Position numbers and translations under genes: made by a program. This document shows, in pieces, positions 9,001-17,561 of a stretch of DNA of 37,878 nucleotides. Numbering within the stretch: position 1 is the first letter of the stretch; the number at the start of each line of letters is the position of its first letter. The stretch is from contig BOJX01000022.1 of NCBI GenBank assembly GCA_016860685.1, positions 1 to 37,878 on the forward strand. The letters are read 5' to 3'. The notes beneath the pieces were generated by a model. It saw only the letters and a list, made by a program, of their open reading frames with translations. It searched no databases and was not told the DNA's origin. The DNA is from Planctomycetota bacterium (GTDB taxonomy: Bacteria > Planctomycetota > Phycisphaerae > UBA1845).

Positions 9001-9243
9001 GTCCGGACTGACGCGAGGCTCATACTCGTCGTCCGGATTGACGAGTGAAGGAAGCGGAGTCGGCGGTTGCCAGAGAACGTCGCGCAGGGCTGCGCTTTCG
9101 GCGGGTTCGTGGATCGTGTCCGCATCCGTGTAAAAAACCCGAGTCCGCGGTCCGCTCAGAACCCCGACGACGATCACCGTCGCCAGCGCCACCCCCGCGA
9201 CGCCCAGCCGCCACGCCCGGCCTCTACCCTTGCTCCGCGTCAT
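6037..9243 (-). CDS. PD40 propeller - TonB/TolA-like anchor - Pro-rich arm - CarboxypepD_reg fusion protein
   Basis: The 1068-residue product has these parts in order. Residues 12-30: transmembrane helix. About 70-340: five PD40 (TolB-type) blades, each with a form of SPDGxxLYFxSNRP followed by YDLY. About 363-383: second helix. A short basic loop (RAGRDRQ) follows. About 396-420: third helix containing S402-L-F-A-H406, the SxxxH motif used by TonB and TolA to engage ExbB/TolQ. About 430-845: Pro/Ala/Thr-rich extended arm. About 845-930: a carboxypeptidase-regulatory-like beta-sandwich (GRIQGRVRDAGTREPLSGA). A C-terminal beta-rich domain ends the protein. The helices place propeller and arm in the periplasm. 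GGAGGAAGG lies just before ATG 9243. It is the last gene of an operon after TPR, ExbB and ExbD genes, 63 bases after exbD. The likely role is the energy-coupling partner of ExbB/ExbD; no TonB_C domain is seen. Confidence 0.85.
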   Translation of the reverse strand: MTRSKGRGRAWRLGVAGVALATVIVVGVLSGPRTRVFYTDADTIHEPAESAALRDVLWQPPTPLPSLVNPDDEYEPRVSPDGLTLYFIRGKPSENADIFVASRTPDGWTAPQPLVALNTPDDELGPAPTADGRALYFYSNRPGGRGGYDLWMARRGESGWQEPINLGNEINTEFNEYGVAPSPDGRTLYFASNRPAPGEAVVETADAWKATLRETFHRRPYDLYSARLDDDGAASNIAPLSVLNTPHSEGAPCVSPVGDFLYFASDRPEGLGGFDLYRARILAGVVQSPESLGATINSASNDLDPALSLGGFALTFSSDRPLDGAAPDPAQDYNLFATASREVFRQSEPVDGGFPWAAFWREIWPNLLGLLLGLLALLLLLRLFRAGRDRQLSLLARCLLASLFAHLLIFMLMTFWNVTAAVADVFRGRGSVKVSLAPSVGAEDLFSQVRGELVSVSLPDAEAEASQKEFVELALLAPQFEQPVISQRIELPAPATLEAVMPPHGSAPAQPPTTTMTSPEAPDMPAELDVTTPTPPTATATAEAAPSQPPVHVQSSARRAEAPRIESLAAPAPAPAVKTDLVLPDQASTGSSPVSTIPRDVADPHLPQSAARTPSAEPPASPLLQPLAPRITPGALIANEAAVADPTAVPMNTVRASATAPALTSADPITPQPAPTNPPMRIEPETLIRAPRFSDAALPVAEAPRTSPSEPHQVPGEPAPALTVRTPRQQTPLPAAAEADAPPALAEAQILEPTSRRSVDLPTLHSETLTPEAPEFSARIEAPVVIEPMSLTGIAPSMAMPRPEPPSTTRLTPDIPPVAQMSISLPQADPSIEIPGTTAPPEPVGRIQGRVRDAGTREPLSGATVQLDIVDGPSILTTTDVEGRYEMSLPPMPEHFAMSASLPGYAPTSQNVPARRLRRGVLAVDFALEPLTADVLAMDATPDVHHLGNDMFEGAINSQFQRRAQGESFVAQFVIEAGRLGAAAVESEISMLAKGVQCPPRIEINGQRLRYSFEESPSDGSFGPFRARFDAAWLAEGVNTISVRTTACRGDLDDFEFVNVQVRLVEGG

Positions 9244-9306
9244 CGTCGCCTTCCTCCCGCGTCGCGCCGGACCTCCAGCGCACCGGTCGACCCGCCCTCC
9301 TCGACC

Positions 9307-9720
9307 TCACCCGCCCAGCACCGTGTCCAGATAAGGCTCCTGAATCCCCGCCTGCTTGCAGATGTCGAGGACCGCGACGACGTGGGCGTAAGCGGCCGCC
9401 CGATCCCCGCGGATCGTGACCTTCTGCGCCGGGTTCGCCTCGACGAGTTCAGCGACCAACGTCCGCAAGTCCTCGGCGCCGACCGTCTGCCCTCCCACGA
9501 GGATCGACCCGTCGTCGTCCACGTTGATGATCAGTTCACGCAGCGCGGCACTGATCGGACCGGAGGAAGACGCGTGCGGCAGAGCGATCTTCATCTCCCG
9601 CTCCTCCTGCTGAAACGTCGTCGCCGCGAGGAAGAAGATCAGCAGCAGGAACACCATGTCGATGACCGGCGTCAGATCCAGCGCCGGGTGATGCCGCGCC
9701 TGCTCCGCTTGAATAAGCAT
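9307..9720 (-). CDS. exbD: ExbD/TolR family biopolymer transport protein
   Basis: The 137-residue product has the family layout: a short cytoplasmic N-terminus, one transmembrane helix (LDLTPVIDMVFLLLIFFLA) with the proton-path aspartate at about D21, and a periplasmic domain containing VTIRGDRAAAYAHVVAVLDICKQ, which matches the conserved DxxxxY/V-ILD pattern. It forms the proton-driven motor with ExbB/TolQ in the inner membrane. GGAG lies eight bases before ATG 9720. It sits 45 bases after exbB and before the PD40/TonB-like gene. Family assignment is secure; whether it acts in import (Ton) or envelope constriction (Tol) is open, although the TPR and PD40 neighbours favour a Tol-like role. 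Confidence 0.93.
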   Translation of the reverse strand: MLIQAEQARHHPALDLTPVIDMVFLLLIFFLAATTFQQEEREMKIALPHASSSGPISAALRELIINVDDDGSILVGGQTVGAEDLRTLVAELVEANPAQKVTIRGDRAAAYAHVVAVLDICKQAGIQEPYLDTVLGG

Positions 9721-9765
9721 GAACGTGTCTCCGGAAGATTTTTACGGCCGCATTCCGACGCCGTC

Positions 9766-10605
9766 TCAGGAGGCTCCGCCGACCGTGGCCGCTTCGATCC
9801 TCCCGCGCGACGGCGCTTCCGTCGGGGAATCCGGACGTCCGTTGCCGTCGATGCGGGCGGCTTCGACGGTCCGCGCCGGCCAGGCGCCCGGTTTCGGACC
9901 GTGGGCCTCGAGGAATTCGACGGTCAGCCGGTCCATCTCCCCGACCAGCCGGTCAATGCGCATCGAGATCAGGTGGTAGCCGAGCATCGACGGGATTGCG
10001 ACGAGCAGACCCGCCGCGGTTGTAATCATCGCCTCATAAATCCCTGACGCCAGCAACTCCGTCTTGCCCAGCGCCTCGGCGCTGACCGCCACCGTCTGAA
10101 AGGCGTCGATCATGCCGAAGATCGTCCCCAGCAGACCCAGCAGCGGAGCGATCGCCGCCACGACCGACAACCCGCGGAGGTACTTCTGAAGTTTCGCCAC
10201 CTCGCGCCGCCCCGCGTCCTCGATGTGCTTCTCGAGAAGCTCGACGGGTTCGTGCAGCCGCTTCACGCCGGTGGCGAAAATGCGCGCGACCGGACTGTCG
10301 TGCCGCCGGCAGTGCTCGAGCGCCGTCGCCCGGTCCGCCTCCGTCGCCAACGACGCGGGCAACCCCCGTGCGAATGCGGCGGGAATGACCTTCTCTCGCC
10401 GCAAACTCAGCAGACGCTCGACGATGATCGTCAGCGCCGCCAGCGAGCCCAGCGCAATCGGGATCATCAGAGGCCCGCCTTTGACCACGAAATCCCAGAC
10501 CGACTGAATTTCAACCGGCGCGGTTGAGGCCGGTGCGCTGCCGCCGCCGACCCCCTCCGTCTGCCCGAGAATCAGGAGAACCGACCGCGCGAACGTCGTC
10601 ATCAT
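9766..10605 (-). CDS. exbB: MotA/TolQ/ExbB family proton channel protein
   Basis: The 279-residue product has three transmembrane helices typical of ExbB/TolQ: about residues 38-60 (GPLMIPIALGSLAALTII), 145-168 (VAAIAPLLGLLGTIFGMIDAF) and 187-212 (GIYEAMITTAAGLLVAIPS). The second and third carry the conserved APLLGLLGTVxGM and GIxEALxTTAxGLxxAIP signatures. It forms the pentameric stator around ExbD and converts proton flow to movement of the TonB/TolA partner. ATG 10605 and 10602 are adjacent possible starts. A Ser/Gly-rich C-terminal tail extends past the core. It lies 75 bases downstream of the TPR gene and 45 bases upstream of exbD. Confidence 0.93.
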   Translation of the reverse strand: MMTTFARSVLLILGQTEGVGGGSAPASTAPVEIQSVWDFVVKGGPLMIPIALGSLAALTIIVERLLSLRREKVIPAAFARGLPASLATEADRATALEHCRRHDSPVARIFATGVKRLHEPVELLEKHIEDAGRREVAKLQKYLRGLSVVAAIAPLLGLLGTIFGMIDAFQTVAVSAEALGKTELLASGIYEAMITTAAGLLVAIPSMLGYHLISMRIDRLVGEMDRLTVEFLEAHGPKPGAWPARTVEAARIDGNGRPDSPTEAPSRGRIEAATVGGAS

Positions 10606-10680
10606 GATGCTGCCTCCGCTTCCACGCCGACCCCGGACGGCGCCTTGATCGATCTGACCCAGGGGATGTCCGCCGTGCGG

Positions 10681-13600
10681 TCACTCATTGTCGCGGCCGG
10701 AAGCGACCGTCGCGCCCGTCTCGCCGAGGCGCTTCGCCGCCAACGCCGCCCACTTTGTGTCGGAGAACCGCTGCACCACGGCGTTGAACTGCTCGCGGGC
10801 CTCGACCGCCTTGCCGAGCTTTGAAAAACACTGCCCCGCCTCGTAAAGCGCCGCGGCGCTCCACTCCGGCGAGGCATAAAGAATATCTACCTTGAGAAAC
10901 TCGCGCACCGCGTCGTCGAGTTTGTTCTGAGCGAAAAGGCACTCGCCGATCTGGAATTGCGCCCGCGCTGCGGTCGGACCCTGATGCGCCTCGACGACCT
11001 TCCGGTAGGCCTGGATCGCCTCCTCGTGCCGCCCCTGATTCTCCCGCGCCCAGCCGACGCCGAAATCCGCCTGATATCGGTGCGCCCCCTGCGGGTATCG
11101 ATCGAGGTAGTCAGCGAACGCCTGCTCGCTCTTTCCCCACCGCTGCACCGCCGCCAGCGACTCTCCAAGGCGAAGCAGCGCGGGCTCGGCCGCAGGATCT
11201 TTCGGAGACGACTCGACCAGCGCCTCAAACCGCCGGCAAGCCGCGTCGTGACGGCCCAGCCGCGCCTCCGCATCTCCGCAGAAAAACAGGGCGGACGCCG
11301 CCAGCCGACTCTTCGGATAAGTCTCGATCATCAGCGACAGCGCCGCGGCGGCATCTTCATACCGGGACAGTTTGTGCTCGCAGACGCCGAGCCGGTAAAG
11401 CGCGGCCTCAAACACGTCGGAGGTGACCCCCTCGGTTCTTGCGCGAGCCTGCTCGAGGAGCGGTCGGAGCAATCCGGCCGCCGCCTCGAAATCTCCGCGA
11501 TCCGCCGACAACTCCCCGGCCTCAAGACGCGCCCGCGCGATGGTTCCCGCATCCCCGCCGTCGCGGATCAGCGACTGATACGCGGCGATCGCGTCGTCAA
11601 GGCGCGACTCCCCGCGCAGGCACCACGCTTTTTCGTACATCAGCGCCGACCGCGTCGCGGCGTCCAGTGCCGCGCCGCCTTCGCGCAACGTACGCTCGAT
11701 CGCCTTCAACGCCTCGACCCGCCGGTCCAGCCGGGCGAGCGCCAGCGCACGTTGAGCGGACGCCCTTGGCGCCAACTCGTGATCCGGAAACGCTTTCAGG
11801 AACGAACTCAGCACACCCTCCGCCGCCTCGTAGACGCCGGCGGACATCAGCGCGCCGGCGGCCTGAAGCGTCGCTGAGGCTTTCAGCGGCGCATCCGCGG
11901 TGCGCTGCGCGGCCTGCAGAAAGAGATCCGCGGCGTCCTTCGGTTGCTGATCCGCGAGCTTCGCCGCCGCCAGATGCTGAAGCGCATACGCAACCAGCGG
12001 AACGTCGCCGCCTTCTCGCACGACGCGATCAAAGCTCTTGACCGCGTCATCGCGACGGTTCAGTGACGCGTAACACTGACCGCGCTCGAACAGCGCCTGT
12101 ATCCGGTGACGCCCGCCGTTGTAGCGGCGGAGCAGTTCATCGTAGACGGCCGCCGCCTCCTCGAACCGCGACTGCCGCTGCAACGCGAGACCGAGTTTCA
12201 AGGTCGCGTCCTCCGCCGACGCTCCCTGCGGCTTGCTCTTCAAATACTCGCGAAAACGAGACTCAGCACCTTTCCAGTCCGAACGCTGGTACGCCATCTC
12301 GCCCAGCGCCAGCAACGACACGTTTCCGCCGTCCACCGCGGAACCCGACGCCGCCTCCGCCAGCAACGCTTCCGCCTCCTCGAAGCGCTCGAGCCGAAAC
12401 AGCGCCAGCCCCCGCCGATGCCGCGCATCCGCGGCCCGCGTATCCTGCGGAAATGCATCAAGGAACGCGCGGTAAGCCTTCTCCGCACGCTCGAAACGAC
12501 CGGCGAGAAACTCATTCTCCGCGATCAGGAACGCCGCGCCCGCCGCGGACGGATGATCCTTGAATCGCCGGCTGAACTCATTGCATGCTGAAATGCTCGC
12601 GTCGTGCTCGCCGGCTTGATGAAGCACCGAGGCCGCAAGGAACGTTGCGTCCGCGGCGAGGACATGATCAGCGAAATCCTTGAGGAATCCCTCCACCGCC
12701 TGCCGGGCTTCCGCAAACTCCTTCGCCTGCGCGAACGCGACCGCCCGGTCGTACGTCATCTCGGGGCGCAGCGATGACTTCGGGAAATCATTCAGCGCTT
12801 TCGTCAGGCGTTGTGCCGCCTCCTGCGGCTCGCCCTGGCGCAGGAGGGTTTTCGCGGTCCAGTACGCCGCGTCGTCCGCGTACTCCTCGGACGACGCCGG
12901 AATTCGCTCGAAGCTCTCGACGGCGCGATCGAACTTGTCCTGCGAGAACCAGGCCAACCCCCGGTAAAGATGCACCGCGGGCGTCAGCGCGTGATCCGGA
13001 AAACGCTTCAAGAACTGGTCCAGCGCTGCGCCGGCCTTTTGCGGATTGCCTTCCAGGTAATGCACCTGCCCCAGCCCCAGCAGGGCGTCCGCCGTAACCG
13101 GGGAGGACTTGTCCTGAAGCAACTGCTCATACTGATCACGCGCCGCCGTGAGATCGCCCGTCCGCTGCGACGCCTGTGCAAGCAGAAGCCTTGATTGTCC
13201 GGCAAGCGCTCCCTTCGGGAACCGCTTAATCATCGAACGCAGGTGCGCCGCGGCCTTCACGTCCTCCCCACGACGAACCAGAGCGAGCGCGGCGAAATAC
13301 TCCGCCCGCTCTCGCAAAGGACTCTCGGCCCACCGCTGCTCGAACGCCGCGGCCTGCCGCAGCACGTCTTCATCCCGGCCCAGCACATAAAGCGCCTCGA
13401 CGCGACCGCCCGCCGCGTTGTCCGCCAGCTCGTGATCCCCGAAACGATCAAGGACACGCGCGTAAGCCGCCTCGGCGTCCGCGGGCTTCCCCGCAAGCAT
13501 CAGGCACTGCCCCAGCAGCGCCGCCGCCTCGGCCGCGAACTCGAACCGGTCCACCGCTGAGAGCAGCGCAAGCTCCGCAGCCGCCGCCTCAGGTTTGTTC

Positions 13601-13884
13601 TGGCGGTAAAGGCTCACACCCAGTCCGTAACGGGCCTGAGCCGCTTGCGGGTGCGCGCCGTGCGCGGACAGAAAAGCACGGTATTCCGCTTCGGCCAGAT
13701 CATTCAGACCGCGGGCCAGGAATCCGTTTCCGGCGTTCAATGACCTCAGCGAAGCGTCGCTCGATGCGCCGTCGGATTCCTGCGCCCCTGCTGCGGACGA
13801 CGGCCCGGCGGCGATCGCCGATGCCGCAACCAACACGGAGAGAACCCTGCCGACGGCTGATCTGGATCTTGTTGACCGCCTCAT
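10681..13884 (-). CDS. Secreted tetratricopeptide-repeat protein (about 1067 residues)
   Basis: A basic N-terminus and hydrophobic segment (VLSVLVAASAIAAGPSSAAGA) form a signal peptide cleaved near residue 35. The remainder is an almost unbroken TPR solenoid of roughly 34-37-residue units, for example ARYGLGVSLYRQNKPEAAAA, DRAVAFAQAKEFAEARQAVE and ALYEAGQCFSKLGKAVEARE, with the A-Y/F-P pattern of the repeats called in BamD, CpoB (YbgF) and related envelope proteins. A periplasmic scaffold that feeds the ExbB/ExbD/TonB-like machine encoded downstream is the natural reading; in Tol systems CpoB is the TPR component. GAGG precedes ATG 13884 at a good distance. It is the first gene of the operon. 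The partners cannot be read from sequence. Confidence 0.85.
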   Translation of the reverse strand: MRRSTRSRSAVGRVLSVLVAASAIAAGPSSAAGAQESDGASSDASLRSLNAGNGFLARGLNDLAEAEYRAFLSAHGAHPQAAQARYGLGVSLYRQNKPEAAAAELALLSAVDRFEFAAEAAALLGQCLMLAGKPADAEAAYARVLDRFGDHELADNAAGGRVEALYVLGRDEDVLRQAAAFEQRWAESPLRERAEYFAALALVRRGEDVKAAAHLRSMIKRFPKGALAGQSRLLLAQASQRTGDLTAARDQYEQLLQDKSSPVTADALLGLGQVHYLEGNPQKAGAALDQFLKRFPDHALTPAVHLYRGLAWFSQDKFDRAVESFERIPASSEEYADDAAYWTAKTLLRQGEPQEAAQRLTKALNDFPKSSLRPEMTYDRAVAFAQAKEFAEARQAVEGFLKDFADHVLAADATFLAASVLHQAGEHDASISACNEFSRRFKDHPSAAGAAFLIAENEFLAGRFERAEKAYRAFLDAFPQDTRAADARHRRGLALFRLERFEEAEALLAEAASGSAVDGGNVSLLALGEMAYQRSDWKGAESRFREYLKSKPQGASAEDATLKLGLALQRQSRFEEAAAVYDELLRRYNGGRHRIQALFERGQCYASLNRRDDAVKSFDRVVREGGDVPLVAYALQHLAAAKLADQQPKDAADLFLQAAQRTADAPLKASATLQAAGALMSAGVYEAAEGVLSSFLKAFPDHELAPRASAQRALALARLDRRVEALKAIERTLREGGAALDAATRSALMYEKAWCLRGESRLDDAIAAYQSLIRDGGDAGTIARARLEAGELSADRGDFEAAAGLLRPLLEQARARTEGVTSDVFEAALYRLGVCEHKLSRYEDAAAALSLMIETYPKSRLAASALFFCGDAEARLGRHDAACRRFEALVESSPKDPAAEPALLRLGESLAAVQRWGKSEQAFADYLDRYPQGAHRYQADFGVGWARENQGRHEEAIQAYRKVVEAHQGPTAARAQFQIGECLFAQNKLDDAVREFLKVDILYASPEWSAAALYEAGQCFSKLGKAVEAREQFNAVVQRFSDTKWAALAAKRLGETGATVASGRDNE

Positions 13885-14114
13885 GCCTCACCTCGCAATC
13901 CGCGTAAGCCGTCCGCTCTTCCAGCCCGGAATGAGGGTCAGCCGCAAAGGACGCTGAAATGCTCCACGCACGACCTGCACCCGGGCTTATGAACCGCGCT
14001 GCCGGAAGCGCAGGCCGCATTCCCGTGCCCGCGGGGAGCCGTCGCCGGGGTTGTTGCGACGAGCGCCCCGCCAGGCACGGTGTTGTCGGAACGTTGGGCT
14101 CGTCTCCTCACGCC

Positions 14115-17102
14115 CTAACGTCCGCTCGAAAGCTCGCGCAGACGGTCCTTCGACGTCCGCGACTGCTCCCGCAAGGCGAGCACTTCGCGTTCGAGAATCT
14201 GCGCCTCGCGCTCGACGCCCTCGGCCTCATCGCGCATCACTTTGGCGCGCTCCGTCAACTCATCAGCCTGGCGCTCGATCTGGCGCGCTTCCTCCGTCGC
14301 CCTGCGGCGATCGGCGTCTTCCTCGAGGCGCGCCGCCTCAGACCGGACATCTTCGGCGTGGCGACGCAGCTCCTCCGCTTCGCGCTCGATCGTCCGCGCC
14401 TCTCGCTCCCGCTCCCGGCTGCGAAGCATCAGCTCCTTCATCTGCTGCTCGACGCTGGCGCGCTCCTTTTCGACGGCGTCGTGCATCGCCTGATGCCGCT
14501 GGATTTCCTCGGCGATCAGGTCGGCCGCCGCGCGATCGCCCGCCCCCCCCTTGCTCGCCGCCGTCCCGGAGGAACGCGTTGCGGCGCCGGCGCCCGCCGA
14601 CCCGCGAACCCCGCGCGCGGGCGACGGGGCGTTGAACGAGCCGTCCGGGTGGATCAGCCGCAGGAACGCCTGAAAGATCTCGTGCTGGCGGCGCGTCCCG
14701 TATACGGTGATCGTGTCCCCGTCCGGCGACACCCGGACCGGAACGTCGTCCCTGATCATCAATTCCGTCAACGCTTTCAACTTCCCCGCAGGAAGCGTGT
14801 ACGTGCAAGCCACCTCATCCGCGGAATCCGCATCCGCGGACCTGATCCGGTCCTCAAGCAGATCCCGCGCTTCGACCGCGCGTCCGGCTAGCCCGAGTTC
14901 ACGCGCCTGAACGATCGCCTCACGGATCGCCTTGGCGCGGGCGGGATCATGCTCAACCGCCTGAACCTGCTCCACCGCCGCTTCGACCAGCGCGGCGACG
15001 TCGGTCTTGGACGCCTCGGACTGCGCCAGGAGCGCTCCGAGGTGATGTTGCAGCGCGGGGTGCGAGTTCGCATCGTGAGACGAGAGTCTCGTGAGTTGCT
15101 CCTCAAGCCGGCGCAACTGATCTTCGAGCCGGCGCAGGCGAGCCTCCAGGTCTCGCTCGTCCGCCTCGGGCGCCGTCGTCACCAGCAGCGCAGGCGCCGT
15201 GGGAGCGCCCAGGGTCATCGCCGACGGCGCGGACGGCGCCGACGTGTACATCAGAGGCGATGGCGCGGACGGCGCCGACGTGTACATCAGAGGCGACGGT
15301 CCGGTCCGCACCGGAACCGAAAGCTGCGCCGGTGCGCACGAAGCTCCCTCCGCAGCGGGAGCGGTCGCCTGACAGGTGATCGCTTCCCCCGCCGGCGTCA
15401 GCACGGTCAGCGCCGCCGGCGCCCGAGCCGACGTCTTTTCCGCCTTGACCTTCTCGTCCGGAGGACACGACGCCGCGGGCGACGTCATCCACGCCCCCAC
15501 CGCCAGCATCGCACCCAGCGCGACGCCCTGCGCCGACAGACGCGGCCTGGTTCGTTCAGTCATGATCATGCGAATTCTCCTTGCAAGACTGCTCGCCCGC
15601 CCCGACATCACTCCCACGCCCAACCCGGGCACGGGGTTGTTCGATCCGTTCATGCTCCGCCGCGCCTTCAGCAGCGACTCCGCGTACGCCCGCCGCCCCT
15701 GAGGAAGCAGGTGCGTCACCCACGCGTCGCAACACAGCTCCGCCTCGTCATGAAGCCGCCGACGCGCCCACCACACCACCGGGTTCCACCAGTACGCCGC
15801 TCCGATCAGCGTCTCCAGCCACATCACCCAGTGATCCCGCCGCTTCAGATGCGCCAGTTCGTGAAACACCACCGCCTGACGCCCCACCGCGTCCAGCTCG
15901 CGCCACAACGCCGACGGCATCAAAAGCCGCGGCGTGCGCCAGCACAGAATCATCGGGGACAGCGCTCCGTCCACGAAGTAAACCTCAGGCGACCGCGAAA
16001 TCCCGACGCGCCGTGCCGACTTGCCCACCCACGCCGCAATCGCCGTCGGCGCGGGACGCGCATTGCGCAAGACGCTCGCACACCACACCACCCGCATCCA
16101 CAGCAGCACGACGACGATCATCGTTCCACCCAGCCAGACCGGGTCCGGCAACCGCGGGACCGCGTACAAGGCGTCCCGCAGACGCACGGCGCTCGCCACG
16201 TAAGGCCGGGATTTCGCCACCCACGGCTCGACCCGATCCACGACGCCGACGGTCCACCCCGGGATCTGTGCCGGATCGCGCGTCACGGATGAGGCCGCCG
16301 CGTCGGACGCACCAGCCGGATCAGCCCCGTCAAGAGAGGCGGACATCGCTGGATCGGAATGTAGTCGCTGTAGCGCGGCGATCGCCACCGGTTGCGCTGA
16401 GCCGGGCGCATGCGTCGTCGGCGGGAACCGTCGGGAAAGATCAGGGGCGTCGAGACGCTCCGGAGTTTCGGCCTCCGCAACAACTCGGCTGACGTCAACG
16501 CGGGAAAAATCAACTGATGAATGTGCTGAGGGGGGATACGGATCGCTCGCCGGTGTGATAGGATGAGCAGTTGAGAAAAACCCCCCGCCGGAGTCCGGTG
16601 CCGGGGCGAGCGGGTCCTGAACACGCGGCCCGGCGGGGGAGTTATTCTCATCCGCTCCACGCCACGGCTCCACGAGGCGGTGCGCCTCCAGCGCCGTGCG
16701 ACGGAACGACTCGGACGAGGGCATATTTCGATCCACAGACGGTCCGGTCGAGGGGGACCGGTCAGGTTCTGACGATTCCCGACGAATTCGATCCCGCTGC
16801 CACTTCGCCGAAAGCAAACCACCAACGCTGGAGACCGGGTTCGTCGGGCGCTCAGTCGCGGGAGCGTCAGCCGGTTCGACGGCGGGCGCAAACGCAGCGG
16901 CATCCGACGGCGACGGGGCGACGACGGGACTCGACACAAACGGACTCAGAAAACGCAGCAGCACGATCAACCAGATGAAGTGGCGCGTCGCCGGGCGGCA
17001 GGGAAGCACTCGGCAAAAGACCGCCGCCAGCGCCGCCAGCGGCATCGCGCTTAACGCCCCGGTCCACATCGCATCCGCGGTTGACGCCGCCCACGCCGGC
17101 AT
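14115..17102 (-). CDS. M56 (BlaR1/MecR1-type) membrane zinc protease with large insert and coiled-coil periplasmic domain
   Basis: M56 proteins sense a signal outside the membrane and cleave the paired BlaI repressor inside the cell. Transmembrane helices lie at about residues 13-33, 41-58, 322-346 and 523-545. The zinc motif HELAH (414-418) is followed by WWNPVVWWARRRLHDEAELCCD, which carries the third ligand region. Two features are unusual. About 260 low-complexity residues (60-320) separate helices 2 and 3, where relatives have a short loop. The C-terminal part has no penicillin-binding domain; instead it holds a 12-residue tandem repeat (PSPLMYTSAPSA), coiled coils (about 648-675 and 860-993, almost all Glu/Arg/Ala) and a small domain near 768-817 with LPAGKLKALTELM, reminiscent of secretin N-terminal folds. 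GGAGGT lies before the start, three bases after the blaI stop, so the two form one operon. Confidence 0.88.
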   Translation of the reverse strand: MPAWAASTADAMWTGALSAMPLAALAAVFCRVLPCRPATRHFIWLIVLLRFLSPFVSSPVVAPSPSDAAAFAPAVEPADAPATERPTNPVSSVGGLLSAKWQRDRIRRESSEPDRSPSTGPSVDRNMPSSESFRRTALEAHRLVEPWRGADENNSPAGPRVQDPLAPAPDSGGGFFSTAHPITPASDPYPPSAHSSVDFSRVDVSRVVAEAETPERLDAPDLSRRFPPTTHAPGSAQPVAIAALQRLHSDPAMSASLDGADPAGASDAAASSVTRDPAQIPGWTVGVVDRVEPWVAKSRPYVASAVRLRDALYAVPRLPDPVWLGGTMIVVVLLWMRVVWCASVLRNARPAPTAIAAWVGKSARRVGISRSPEVYFVDGALSPMILCWRTPRLLMPSALWRELDAVGRQAVVFHELAHLKRRDHWVMWLETLIGAAYWWNPVVWWARRRLHDEAELCCDAWVTHLLPQGRRAYAESLLKARRSMNGSNNPVPGLGVGVMSGRASSLARRIRMIMTERTRPRLSAQGVALGAMLAVGAWMTSPAASCPPDEKVKAEKTSARAPAALTVLTPAGEAITCQATAPAAEGASCAPAQLSVPVRTGPSPLMYTSAPSAPSPLMYTSAPSAPSAMTLGAPTAPALLVTTAPEADERDLEARLRRLEDQLRRLEEQLTRLSSHDANSHPALQHHLGALLAQSEASKTDVAALVEAAVEQVQAVEHDPARAKAIREAIVQARELGLAGRAVEARDLLEDRIRSADADSADEVACTYTLPAGKLKALTELMIRDDVPVRVSPDGDTITVYGTRRQHEIFQAFLRLIHPDGSFNAPSPARGVRGSAGAGAATRSSGTAASKGGAGDRAAADLIAEEIQRHQAMHDAVEKERASVEQQMKELMLRSREREREARTIEREAEELRRHAEDVRSEAARLEEDADRRRATEEARQIERQADELTERAKVMRDEAEGVEREAQILEREVLALREQSRTSKDRLRELSSGR
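15226..15297 (-). repeat. 36-bp tandem duplication inside the M56 gene
   Basis: Two adjacent 36-base units (15226-15261 and 15262-15297) differ only at their last base and encode PSPLMYTSAPSA twice on the minus strand. Being in frame and a multiple of three, copy number can change without breaking the gene. Near-identity suggests a recent duplication. Confidence 0.85.
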
Positions 17103-17105
17103 GAT

Positions 17106-17516
17106 CTACCTCCGCTGACGACCCGTGTTGCGGTCCTTCCCGTCCAGCCGCTCGATCAGCGCCTGCAACTCCGCAAGCTCCTGAGGCGTCAGACGCTCGC
17201 TGCGCACCAACTGAAGCACCAGCGGACCCGCCGATCCGTCATAAAGCTGATGCGCCAAGACCTTCAAACGCGACCGGCTCATCCGTTCCCGGCTCACCCG
17301 CGCCCGGTAAACGTACGCGAGGTCCGCCTTGTTGCTGACCGCGAAGCCTTTCTGCTCGAGGCGGGTGAGCATCGTCTGCACGGTCGTGTACGCGAGATCC
17401 CGGCCTCGCTCATGAAGGTGGTTCATCACTTGCCGGACCGTCGCGGGACCGACGTCCCACAACGCCCGCAGGATCTCCAGCTCCGCCGCACCTAGTTCAA
17501 TCCCGGTTTCTGACAT
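17106..17516 (-). CDS. BlaI/MecI/CopY family repressor
   Basis: The 136-residue product has the family winged helix: LGAAELEILRALWDVGPATVRQVM followed by the recognition helix and wing LAYTTVQTMLTRLEQKGFAV and the YVYRARVSRE wing. The C-terminal helices (about 85-120) would dimerise. Family members repress their own operon and are cleaved by the M56 partner on signalling. The M56 gene starts three bases downstream of the stop. Two matching operator dyads overlap the promoter just upstream (17562-17608), so autoregulation is well supported. No beta-lactamase gene is adjacent, so the signal need not be an antibiotic; planctomycetes carry many such pairs. Confidence 0.92.
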   Translation of the reverse strand: MSETGIELGAAELEILRALWDVGPATVRQVMNHLHERGRDLAYTTVQTMLTRLEQKGFAVSNKADLAYVYRARVSRERMSRSRLKVLAHQLYDGSAGPLVLQLVRSERLTPQELAELQALIERLDGKDRNTGRQRR

Positions 17517-17561
17517 GTGTGTCCCGTCAAACCGGACGCCCGCCGCCCCGAGCCAGGCGTC

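Noticed and set aside
6028-9048. Several long Arg-rich plus-strand frames opposite the PD40 fusion gene
   Set aside because: Shadows of the minus-strand gene, whose propeller and helix motifs are unmistakable.
10681-13884. Possible DNA repeat array in the TPR gene
   Set aside because: The periodicity is at protein level (TPR units) with strongly diverged DNA; no CRISPR-like identical repeats and spacers are present here or elsewhere in the window.
14092-14120. Hairpin at the end of the M56 gene as a terminator
   Set aside because: CGTT-GGGC pairs with GCCC-AACG around a bulge, but it overlaps the stop codon and no T-run follows, so I did not call it.
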